Shown here in pieces: positions 8,716 to 16,181 of a stretch of DNA of 21,313 nt. Source of the stretch: Methylomarinum sp964474415. GTDB lineage: Bacteria > Pseudomonadota > Gammaproteobacteria > Methylococcales > Methylomonadaceae. The stretch is from assembly GCA_964474415.1 (NCBI GenBank), contig CAYYSO010000025.1, positions 1 to 21,313 of the forward strand. Reading direction: 5' to 3'. The number at the start of each line of letters is the position of its first letter. Position 1 is the stretch's first letter. The notes under the pieces were generated by a model. The model worked only from the letters and a program-made list of their open reading frames with translations, was not told where the DNA came from and did not search any database. A program made the translations under genes and the position numbers.

Positions 8716-8762
8716 TGTAGGTGCGGATTTATCCGCACTGTGTGAATGAATTCGCACCTACA
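8716..8762. repeat. BIME/REP-like double palindrome downstream of aroC
   Basis: The outer arms TGTAGGTGCG (8716-8725) and CGCACCTACA (8753-8762) are perfect 10-bp inverted repeats. Between them lie two smaller hairpins: GTGCGGAT/ATCCGCAC (8721-8728 and 8731-8738, perfect 8 bp, 2-base loop) and GTGTGAAT/ATTCGCAC (8740-8747 and 8750-8757, one G-U type mismatch). This is the layout of paired REP elements. It lies 14 bases past the aroC stop and could act as a transcript 3'-end stabiliser or weak terminator; there is no T-run. Confidence 0.7.
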
Positions 8763-8776
8763 TCCCTGTATATGTC

Positions 8777-9865
8777 TTATCTTAATACCGGCAGACCTGA
8801 ATCAACGCCGATATTCTGAGCCCGATGTCTTAACAAATGATCCATGATGGTAATTGCCATCATCGCTTCGGCTATCGGTGTGGCTCTGATACCCACACAA
8901 GGGTCGTGGCGACCTTTGGTTTCAACCTCAATGGCTTGCCCTTTGGTATTGATGCTTTTACCTGTAATCCGCAAGCTGGACGTTGGCTTTAAGGCAATAC
9001 GGGCAATAATATCCTGCCCGGTCGATATACCGCCTAAAACCCCGCCGGCATGATTACTTAAAAAACCTTCCGGAGTGATTTCATCGCGAAAAACGGTACC
9101 TTTACTGTTGACACAGTCAAAACCATCCCCGATCTCCACACCTTTGACCGCATTAATACTCATTAACGAATGCGCCAACTCAGCATCGATTCTATCGAAT
9201 ATAGGCTCACCCAACCCTGGCGGCACATTACTGGCAACCACATCAATCTTGGCGCCAATGGAATCACCCTGCTTTCGCAAAGCATCCATATAAGTTTCAA
9301 GTTCAGCAATTTTATCAATATCAGGACAGAAAAAAGGATTGCTGCCAATAACATCCCAATCCAGCTTGTCAATTTTAATAGGTCCCAGTTGCGATAAATA
9401 TCCCCGCACTTCCACATTAAACAGTTGTTTAAGATATTTTTTCGCAATCGCACCGGCCGCCACTCGCATTGCCGTTTCTCTGGCAGATGAGCGGCCGCCG
9501 CCGCGATAGTCACGAAATCCGTATTTGTGCTGATAGGTATAATCGGCATGTCCGGGACGAAATGTTTCGGCAATATTGGAATAATCCCTGGAACGCTGAT
9601 CAGTATTTTCAATCAACAAGCCAATAGGCGTCCCCGTTGTTTTACCTTCAAATACACCGGATAAAATTTTAACCTGATCAGCTTCGCGCCGCTGTGTAGT
9701 ATGCCGGGATGTGCCGGGCTTCCTCCTGTCCAGATCAATCTGGATATCCTGTTCTGATAATTCCATTCCCGGTGGACAACCATCAACAATACATCCCAGT
9801 GCAAGGCCATGACTTTCACCAAATGTTGTCACCGTAAATAATTTTCCTATTGTGTTTCCCGACAT
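8777..9865 (-). CDS. aroC: chorismate synthase
   Basis: AroC converts 5-enolpyruvylshikimate-3-phosphate to chorismate with reduced FMN, the last step of the shikimate pathway. The 362-residue length is normal. Family signatures are present in order: GESHG (16-20, with H19), FRPGHADYTY (102-111, with H106), RGGGRSSARETAMRVA (121-136), and HAGGVLGGISTG in the C-terminal third. It starts 2 bases after the prmB stop, a pairing seen in many Gammaproteobacteria. A BIME-like palindrome follows the stop. Confidence 0.97.
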   Translation of the reverse strand: MSGNTIGKLFTVTTFGESHGLALGCIVDGCPPGMELSEQDIQIDLDRRKPGTSRHTTQRREADQVKILSGVFEGKTTGTPIGLLIENTDQRSRDYSNIAETFRPGHADYTYQHKYGFRDYRGGGRSSARETAMRVAAGAIAKKYLKQLFNVEVRGYLSQLGPIKIDKLDWDVIGSNPFFCPDIDKIAELETYMDALRKQGDSIGAKIDVVASNVPPGLGEPIFDRIDAELAHSLMSINAVKGVEIGDGFDCVNSKGTVFRDEITPEGFLSNHAGGVLGGISTGQDIIARIALKPTSSLRITGKSINTKGQAIEVETKGRHDPCVGIRATPIAEAMMAITIMDHLLRHRAQNIGVDSGLPVLR

Positions 9866-9867
9866 AG

Positions 9868-10797
9868 TTATAAAGCGCTTAAAAATAAAGAGTGATATTG
9901 TCTGATTTGCCCGGTAGTTAACAGAAAAACGCCATCGCCGCCACGTTCAAATTCCAACCAGTAAAAAGGGACTTCGGGAAATGTCTGTTGCAATGTTTCC
10001 GAACTAGAACCCACCTCAACAATCAAAATACCCTGCTCAGCCAGATAGGCTTCAGCTTCAACCAAAATACGTAACACCAGATCAAGGCCAGTTTGTCCGC
10101 CTTTAAAACCTATTTCCGGTTCAGCATGAAATTCAGCCGGCAAGCCATTCCATTCATCAATGCTAACATATGGCGGATTGCTGACAATGATGTCGTAAGG
10201 TTTCTCAGGCAAAGTCTTGAATAAATCCGATTGATACAATGTTACCTGTTCTTCCAGTTGATGTTTTTCAATATTGATTCTGGCGACCTCACAGGCATCA
10301 GTGGAAAATTCAACGGCATCAATATGTGCCTCAGGAAAAGCGTAAGCACAGGCAATAGCAATACAGGCACTACCGGTACATAGATCGAGAACATTATAAA
10401 CCTGTGTTTCATTCACCCAAGGTTCAAAACGTTCTTCTATCAATTCAGCAATCGGTGAACGCGGCACCAGCACCCGTTCATCCACATAAAACGGCAAACC
10501 GGCAAAAACAGCTTCATGCGTTATATAAGCGGACGGTTTACGTTCATTTATTCTCTTGTTAATTAAATCAACAACTTCTTCTCTTTCCTGTTCGCTCAGG
10601 ATCGCATCAAAATAGGTTTCTGCCAGATTATAGGGTTGATGAATAGTATGTAATACTATGGCCACAGCTTCATCCAGGGCAGTGGCAGTACCATGTCCCA
10701 GAAAAACCTGATGAGCAGTAAACTGACTGGCGCCCCAGCGGATATAGTCCCGAATACTGGCAAGTGTTGTGGTAACATTTGCTGATGTTGAATTCAT
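9868..10797 (-). CDS. prmB: 50S ribosomal protein L3 N5-glutamine methyltransferase
   Basis: PrmB methylates a glutamine of ribosomal protein L3 using SAM. The protein has 309 residues, close to the family length. The SAM loop is VLDLCTGSACIAIA (136-149) and the catalytic NPPY is at 207-210, followed by VS. The N-terminal segment FLGHGTATALDEAVAIVL (32-49) resembles PrmB rather than the release-factor enzyme PrmC. It is the first gene of a two-gene unit with aroC. A 236-base divergent gap separates it from the HDOD gene. Confidence 0.94.
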   Translation of the reverse strand: MNSTSANVTTTLASIRDYIRWGASQFTAHQVFLGHGTATALDEAVAIVLHTIHQPYNLAETYFDAILSEQEREEVVDLINKRINERKPSAYITHEAVFAGLPFYVDERVLVPRSPIAELIEERFEPWVNETQVYNVLDLCTGSACIAIACAYAFPEAHIDAVEFSTDACEVARINIEKHQLEEQVTLYQSDLFKTLPEKPYDIIVSNPPYVSIDEWNGLPAEFHAEPEIGFKGGQTGLDLVLRILVEAEAYLAEQGILIVEVGSSSETLQQTFPEVPFYWLEFERGGDGVFLLTTGQIRQYHSLFLSAL

Positions 10798-10877
10798 GTT
10801 TTTGGTGATTTAGTAATAAGGAATGTTCATGAAAAAATGTTAACTCAAAATCAAATTTTAAACTAAACTGTACTATC

Positions 10878-10903
10878 TTGCCTGAATAAAGCATAGTTAT
10901 AAT
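10878..10903 (+). promoter_or_regulatory. possible promoter for the HDOD-fliK-like pair
   Basis: A perfect TATAAT (10898-10903) is preceded by TTGCCT (10878-10883) with a short 14-base spacer. It would give a leader of about 125 bases before the HDOD gene. The spacing is not ideal, so the call is weak. A separate TTGACA at 10984-10989 has no acceptable -10 at normal spacing. Confidence 0.25.
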
Positions 10904-11033
10904 TATCCGGCAACCCATCAGCAGCTATTCTTATTGTGAGTACCAGGAAAAAACACACAATTTAGGCAATTGCCGGTAAATTCTTTGACAGAAATCGTTA
11001 ACACGGTCGTGAGCTAAACAGTTACCAAATTTT

Positions 11034-11912
11034 ATGTCCGACGCTGTAACCCCCGAAAAAGCCGCAATTCTTGCCAGAAATCGCTTATATCTGGACTGCT
11101 ACAAATACATGCAATCAGATAAATTGGCCTTACCGACCATTCCTGATGTGTCATTCAAAATTCGTCGCGCTATTAACGATGAAAAAGCCAACAATAGTAA
11201 AATAGCCAAAGTCGTACAAATCGATCCCAGTATTACCGCGCGACTGATCAAAATCTCCAATAGTCCGCTCTATCGCGGTCGCCGTAAAATCGAAAGTTGT
11301 CCAGAGGCATTAACCCGTTTGGGATTGAAGGCTTCTCAGGATATTATTACCGCATTTGCCTTAAAAGCGGTATTTACTGCTAAATCTTATATTATTCGCC
11401 GCAAGATGCAGGAATTATGGTCGCACAGCAGTTATGTTGCCGCTATCAGTGCTGTATTTGCCCATAAAACTCCAGGGTTTGATCCCGACCGGGCGATGTT
11501 AGCGGGTTTAATTCATGACATAGGCATTGTTCCCATTTTAGCTTACGCCGATAAAAGCCCGGAAATTTTAGCTAGCCCTAAAGACCTGGCGGAAACCATA
11601 AAAGAACTGAAAAATGAAATCGGCATACAAATTATCCGCAAATGGGATTTTCCAAATGATTTTGAAGATGTTATCCGGCATTCGGAAAACTGGTATCGGG
11701 ACAGTGGTAAAAAAGCTGATTACACCGATATTGTCATGGTGTCTCAATTGCACAGTTATATCGGTAAAATCGACATCAAGAAAATGCCGAAAATGGATGA
11801 ATTACCGGCTTATAAAAAACTGGCGGCAGGACAACTTGACGCCGATCAAAGTATAAACATTCTTGACCAGGCCAAGGACGAAATTGAACATATCCGGCAA
11901 ATGCTCAATTAA
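11034..11912 (+). CDS. HDOD-domain signalling protein
   Basis: A 292-residue cytoplasmic protein consisting mostly of one HDOD domain (about residues 30-230). Typical features are LPTIPDVSFKIRR (33-45), DPSITARLIKISNSPLY (64-80), EALTRLGLKASQDII (91-105) and AGLIHDIGI (157-165). HDOD proteins are non-enzymatic relatives of HD phosphohydrolases and often act in motility, stress or cyclic-di-GMP-linked control; the specific role here is unknown. No clear ribosome binding site precedes the ATG. A FliK-like gene starts 3 bases after the stop, so the two are probably cotranscribed and may both concern flagella. Confidence 0.88.
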   Translation: MSDAVTPEKAAILARNRLYLDCYKYMQSDKLALPTIPDVSFKIRRAINDEKANNSKIAKVVQIDPSITARLIKISNSPLYRGRRKIESCPEALTRLGLKASQDIITAFALKAVFTAKSYIIRRKMQELWSHSSYVAAISAVFAHKTPGFDPDRAMLAGLIHDIGIVPILAYADKSPEILASPKDLAETIKELKNEIGIQIIRKWDFPNDFEDVIRHSENWYRDSGKKADYTDIVMVSQLHSYIGKIDIKKMPKMDELPAYKKLAAGQLDADQSINILDQAKDEIEHIRQMLN

Positions 11913-11915
11913 GTC

Positions 11916-13427
11916 ATGGATATTAACCTACCCTTACCGGCTGCATCCCTGGCTATTACTCAACGCAATAATACCTCTTTATCCTTGCAGATGAATCAAC
12001 AACTGGATGTAAAAGTCATCCAGGCAAACCTGGATCAGAATACCCTTACATTACAACTTGCCAATAAATTTATCCAGGTACAGTCTAGTCAAGCTGTAAA
12101 TGTTAAAAAAGGTCAAACCCTGAATATTCAGGTCATTAAATTACAACCGTTTTTAGAATTCACAATTATTAACCTGCCTAAACAATCAGAATCGACAAAA
12201 ACCAATCCTGAAACAACACCCCCCAAAACCGGCAACATTATCCTCAAACAGGTTTTATCCCAGTCAGAACCCTCCATTAGAACACAGACTTTGATTTCTT
12301 TAAATCAATTGGTTAGCGGTCAACGCATAACACTTTACCCTTTGGAAGTGACCGAAAAAAGTCTGACAGGCTTACTTGTTTCACCCCGTCAGTCAAATGA
12401 TTTAAAAACAGAAGAAAAGCAAGTCATTACCTTGAACACCAAACAAATATCCACTCCACCAAACGCCAGAACTGGTGACAGCAATAATCTGTCGGCGCTA
12501 AAAATACGGCAGTTTGTGACTCTGGAAGTCATAAACCCCGGCAATCAACCGCAATTCAAAATTGTAGACAATAATCCAACAACGATTATTGAACAGAAAA
12601 TTACAGAAACCTTTAAACGTTTGTTACCGATTCAGGAATCACCCGCTGTATTAGTTTCTCAACTGTTAACAGCTATTCCTGAGCTAAAAAAAAACAAAAC
12701 CGTGCCGGAAGCCCTGAAAAGACTGGCACAGGAAATACTGCAAAATCTACCTAAAAAATCACAATTAACCAATGCTGTAACGCTGAAACAACAAATTCTG
12801 AATTCCGGCCATTTTTTAGAAGCTAAATTAGCGCAGTTAACCAAGCCCTCAGAAATCAACTTACAGGATGATTTTAAACTTAAGCTGTTAAAACTAATCG
12901 ATTATTTAAAACAACAACCCGATCCTAAAGTAGAACAAAAATCACAACCTAATGAACTGAATGTAATCAAGGAACTGCTGCAAAAATCCAATCACTCTTT
13001 AGCAAGAATCATCCTTGATCAACTCAATTCGCTTCCTAAAGAAGAAGGTACTAAACAAATCTGGTCCCTTGAATTACCGTATTTAAATAACGATCGTACA
13101 GAAAAAGTAAGCATTGAAATTGAACAGGATCAGGAATCAGATAAACTGGAGAAAAAAAATAACTGGTCAGTCAGTTTGAGTATCTCCCCGCCAAACCTGG
13201 GAACCATTCACTGCAAACTCAACTGCTATGATCATGTGGTCAACACCCGCTTCTGGAGTGAACATTCGGGTACTGTTGTAAAAATCCATAACCACCTAGA
13301 TTATCTTAAACAACAACTGGAAAATAATGATATCAATCCGGGCTTGATCGATGTACAACAGGGGAAACCGGAACAAAGAAGCCAGCAGCAACCACTTGTA
13401 CAAAATCTATTACATGAAAAAGTCTGA
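11916..13427 (+). CDS. FliK-like flagellar hook-length control protein
   Basis: A 503-residue, Gln/Lys/Asn-rich protein. The N-terminal 380 residues are low in recognisable motifs and include a Pro/Thr-rich stretch near 96-106. The C-terminal part (about 383-485) looks like the FliK C-terminal domain: a W-x-LELP start (383-389), NNWSVSLSISPPNLGTIHCKL (415-435) and a helix-rich end. This domain interacts with the FlhB export switch in flagella. Function is inferred from that domain alone. It is separated from the HDOD stop by 3 bases with no evident Shine-Dalgarno sequence, so translation is probably coupled. No other flagellar gene is in the window. A long palindrome follows after 6 bases. 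Confidence 0.75.
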   Translation: MDINLPLPAASLAITQRNNTSLSLQMNQQLDVKVIQANLDQNTLTLQLANKFIQVQSSQAVNVKKGQTLNIQVIKLQPFLEFTIINLPKQSESTKTNPETTPPKTGNIILKQVLSQSEPSIRTQTLISLNQLVSGQRITLYPLEVTEKSLTGLLVSPRQSNDLKTEEKQVITLNTKQISTPPNARTGDSNNLSALKIRQFVTLEVINPGNQPQFKIVDNNPTTIIEQKITETFKRLLPIQESPAVLVSQLLTAIPELKKNKTVPEALKRLAQEILQNLPKKSQLTNAVTLKQQILNSGHFLEAKLAQLTKPSEINLQDDFKLKLLKLIDYLKQQPDPKVEQKSQPNELNVIKELLQKSNHSLARIILDQLNSLPKEEGTKQIWSLELPYLNNDRTEKVSIEIEQDQESDKLEKKNNWSVSLSISPPNLGTIHCKLNCYDHVVNTRFWSEHSGTVVKIHNHLDYLKQQLENNDINPGLIDVQQGKPEQRSQQQPLVQNLLHEKV

Positions 13428-13433
13428 GTGATT

Positions 13434-13481
13434 TAGCCCGATAGGTTGCAGTTCCTGACGTCACTGCAACCTATCGGGCTA
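13434..13481 (+). terminator. 18-bp perfect palindrome, probable terminator or repeat
   Basis: The left arm (13434-13451, TAGCCCGATAGGTTGCAG) and right arm (13464-13481, CTGCAACCTATCGGGCTA) are perfect reverse complements around a 12-base loop that contains TGACGTCA. The stem would be very stable and lies 6 bases after the FliK-like stop and 62 bases before icd. Only a weak T-stretch (actttgt) follows, so intrinsic termination is plausible but not textbook. It may equally be a dispersed repeat. Confidence 0.6.
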
Positions 13482-13543
13482 TACTTTGTAATTGCACAAG
13501 TTATTTCGATTCTGTTCCTAATTACTTTTGAAAGGAAAATATT

Positions 13544-14836
13544 ATGTCAACTCTCATTCCGCCCACAAATGGCAGTTCAATTACAATGGAAAACGGCTCC
13601 TTGCAAGTGCCCAACAAACCGATTATTCCGTTTATTGAGGGTGACGGGACTGGGCCTGATATCTGGCGGGCTACTGTACGAGTCCTGGATGCAGCCGTTA
13701 AAGCCGCTTACGGTGAAAAAAAACAGATTCAATGGCTGGAAATTTATGCCGGCGAGAAAGCTAATAAAATGTTTAACACCTGGTTGCCTGATGACACGAT
13801 AGCAGCCTGTCGACAATATAAAGTATCTATCAAGGGACCGTTGACCACTCCTATCGGCGGAGGCATCCGTTCTTTGAATGTTGCCTTGAGGCAAATGCTG
13901 GATTTGTATGTTTGTTTACGTCCAGTGCGCTGGTTCCAAGGCGTACCATCTCCTGTCAAAAACCCTGCTGCAGTTGATATGATTATTTTTCGGGAAAATA
14001 CTGAAGACATTTATGCCGGCATAGAATTTGAACAAGGAACAGAAGATAATGCGCGATTTTTACAATTAATACAGGAACATTTTCCGGAACATTTTAGTAA
14101 AATCCGTTTTCCGGAAACTTCCGGTATTGGTATAAAACCGGTTTCTCAGGAAGGCACGGAGCGGTTGATGCGTTCAGCCATAGAATATGCCATTGCCAAT
14201 AACCGGAAAAGTGTCACCATTGTACATAAAGGGAATATTATGAAATACACAGAAGGAGCCTTTCGACACTGGGCTTATGCTCTCGCTGAACGGGAGTTTT
14301 CTGATCTGACTTATACCTGGACTCAATGGGCAAAAACCCAGGCTGAATCCGGCGAACAGGCCGCTAATGACGAACAGCAGGAAGCTCTGGAAAACGGCCG
14401 CATTTTAATCAAAGATACAATCGCTGACATTACCCTGCAACAGGTTTTAACCCGTCCAAAGGATTTTGACGTGATTGCCACCATGAATTTGAATGGTGAC
14501 TATTTATCGGATGCTCTGGCGGCTCAGGTTGGTGGTATTGGTATTGCACCGGGAGGCAATATTAATTATCAAACCGGCACTGCCATATTTGAAGCTACAC
14601 ATGGTACCGCTCCTAAATACGCCAACCTGGACAAAGTGAATCCTGGCTCGTTAATCCTTTCCGGTGAAATGATGTTACGCTACTTGGGCTGGACACAAGC
14701 GGCTGATACCATTATCAATGCCATGAATAGCGCAATCAGCGGTAAAAAGGTGACTTATGACTTCGCCCGTTTAATGGAAAATGCCAGTGAGATTAAATGT
14801 AGTGAATTTGCCGATATACTGATCAGCAACATGTAG
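13544..14836 (+). CDS. icd: NADP-dependent isocitrate dehydrogenase
   Basis: Icd oxidises isocitrate to 2-oxoglutarate and CO2, reducing NADP. The protein has 430 residues, as in the E. coli-type dimeric enzyme. Visible motifs are EGDGTGPDIW (32-41), the substrate loop GPLTTPIGGGIRSLN (98-112) with the phosphorylatable serine equivalent S110, IFRENTEDIYAGIE, VHKGNIMKYTEGAF, and the cofactor motif ATHGTAPKYA, whose Lys-Tyr pair is the mark of NADP specificity. The start has AGGA seven bases upstream. No aceK kinase gene is in the window, so control through S110 cannot be judged. It converges with the sdh operon. Confidence 0.97.
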   Translation: MSTLIPPTNGSSITMENGSLQVPNKPIIPFIEGDGTGPDIWRATVRVLDAAVKAAYGEKKQIQWLEIYAGEKANKMFNTWLPDDTIAACRQYKVSIKGPLTTPIGGGIRSLNVALRQMLDLYVCLRPVRWFQGVPSPVKNPAAVDMIIFRENTEDIYAGIEFEQGTEDNARFLQLIQEHFPEHFSKIRFPETSGIGIKPVSQEGTERLMRSAIEYAIANNRKSVTIVHKGNIMKYTEGAFRHWAYALAEREFSDLTYTWTQWAKTQAESGEQAANDEQQEALENGRILIKDTIADITLQQVLTRPKDFDVIATMNLNGDYLSDALAAQVGGIGIAPGGNINYQTGTAIFEATHGTAPKYANLDKVNPGSLILSGEMMLRYLGWTQAADTIINAMNSAISGKKVTYDFARLMENASEIKCSEFADILISNM

Positions 14837-14898
14837 AATGGCAATCAGATTGGGTTAGATGGAACTAATGCGTAATAATATTGATTATTGATACCTGA

Positions 14899-15123
14899 TT
14901 ACCATGAAGGACATGAAGTTAATGAAGAAAAAATTGTGTATCTCAGCGTATTTAAATGAACAGTAAGTCTTTAATATCAGTTGCTTGCGGAATGTGGCAT
15001 GGATGCCACAGTCAAGCCTACATGGATGTATTTACGACATATTCTGGAGTAAGTGACTGATATTAAAGACGTATATACGCTAAACAGTTACAAAAAATTA
15101 AACCTTCATATTCTTCATGGTAA
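14899..15123. repeat. nested inverted-repeat element between icd and sdhE
   Basis: The 316-base gap between the two convergent genes is mostly one symmetric structure. From outside in: TTACCATGAAG/CTTCATGGTAA (14899-14909 and 15113-15123, perfect 11 bp), AGCGTAT/ATACGCT (14945-14951 and 15075-15081), GTCTTTAATATCAGT/ACTGATATTAAAGAC (14967-14981 and 15056-15070, perfect 15 bp), GCTTG/CAAGC (14983-14987 and 15013-15017). At the core lie two small hairpins, TGTGGCAT-GG-ATGCCACA (14993-15010) and TACAT-GG-ATGTA (15019-15030). It holds no plausible gene. It may be a MITE-like or composite REP element and may end transcripts from both sides. Confidence 0.7.
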
Positions 15124-15152
15124 GAATGACATTATTAATAATCAGCACTCAA

Positions 15153-15395
15153 TTAGATAGCCTTCAAATTACGAATTATGCTAATTAATGCGGACAAGGT
15201 TTTTGATTCAGGCATCGAACTACCTATAAGATAATGCAATAAATCGCCATCTTCCAGTGCTAGCAGCTGTAAAAATATCTGCCGTTCCTGTTCATCCGCC
15301 AGAAAATAACATTGATCCAGGTAACGCAGCAGCATAACATCCAGTTCTTGTGTTCCTCGACGACAACGCCACCTTAATTTTTTCAGGTCGGTCAC
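15153..15395 (-). CDS. sdhE: FAD assembly factor SdhE (SdhAF2 family)
   Basis: SdhE promotes covalent attachment of FAD to SdhA. The 80-residue protein has the conserved RRGTQELD motif (12-19; family pattern RGxxE) and the short helical layout of the YgfY/SdhE family. The start codon is GTG at base 15395, directly abutting the sdhB stop; GAAGGA lies just upstream inside sdhB, with a short spacer. The ORF length from this GTG matches family N-termini. It is the last gene of the operon, next to its client sdhA/sdhB. Confidence 0.92.
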   Translation of the reverse strand: MTDLKKLRWRCRRGTQELDVMLLRYLDQCYFLADEQERQIFLQLLALEDGDLLHYLIGSSMPESKTLSALISIIRNLKAI

Positions 15396-16181
15396 CTATC
15401 CTTCTTGTCTTTGCAACAGCAGTTTCTTGATTTCTCCAATGGCTTTAGCAGGGTTCAAACTCTTCGGACAGGTATCAGTACAGTTCATAATGGTATGGCA
15501 ACGATACAATTTGAATGGGTCCTCAAGATCATCCAGACGTTCTCCAGTATTCTCATCCCGACTGTCAGCCAGCCAGCGATAAGCCTGCAATAAAATAGCT
15601 GGCCCCAGATAACGATCACTGTTCCACCAGTAGCTTGGGCAACTGGTTGAGCAACAGGCGCACAACACACATTCGTACAATCCATCCAGCTTAGCCCGTT
15701 CCTCTTTACTTTGCAGTCTTTCGGTATCGGCTGGCGGCGGTGTTTGGGTTTCTATCCACGGCTTGATGGAGGCATACTGCGCATAGAAGTGAGTCATATC
15801 CGGCACCAGATCCTTGACCACTTGCAGATGCGGTAAAGGAAAAATTTTTACGGTTCCAGGATAATCTGAAATGGCTTTAGTACAAGCCAGGGTATTTTTA
15901 CCATTAATATTCATGGCACAGGATCCACACACCCCTTCCCGACATGAACGCCTGAAAGTCAAGGTACTGTCTATTTCGTTTTTGATTTTCAATATGGCAT
16001 CCAACACCATCGGTCCACAACTGTCCATATCAATTTCGTAGACATCAATACGGGGATTCTCATCAGCATCGGGATTCCAGCGGTAGACCTCAAATCGACG
16101 GATATTTTTGGTATTTTTCGCCGCTTTAAAGACTTTACCTTTAATCAGCCTGGAATTCTTGGGCAGTGTAAACTCGACCAT
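15396..16181 (-). CDS. sdhB: succinate dehydrogenase iron-sulfur subunit
   Basis: SdhB carries electrons from the SdhA flavin to the membrane quinone site. The 261-residue protein shows all cluster ligands: [2Fe-2S] C80, C85, C88, C100; [4Fe-4S] C171, C174, C177 with C238; [3Fe-4S] C181, C228, C234. The tryptophans in SYWWN (183-187) include the residue that lines the quinone pocket in known enzymes. Its ATG shares one base with the sdhA stop (TAATG) and its stop abuts the sdhE start, so the three genes are tightly coupled. Confidence 0.97.
   Translation of the reverse strand: MVEFTLPKNSRLIKGKVFKAAKNTKNIRRFEVYRWNPDADENPRIDVYEIDMDSCGPMVLDAILKIKNEIDSTLTFRRSCREGVCGSCAMNINGKNTLACTKAISDYPGTVKIFPLPHLQVVKDLVPDMTHFYAQYASIKPWIETQTPPPADTERLQSKEERAKLDGLYECVLCACCSTSCPSYWWNSDRYLGPAILLQAYRWLADSRDENTGERLDDLEDPFKLYRCHTIMNCTDTCPKSLNPAKAIGEIKKLLLQRQEG

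Noticed and set aside
8487..8738. 83-codon minus-strand reading frame
   Set aside because: It runs across two palindromic repeats, has no recognisable domain, and overlaps the start of the MFS gene; it is probably a chance frame.
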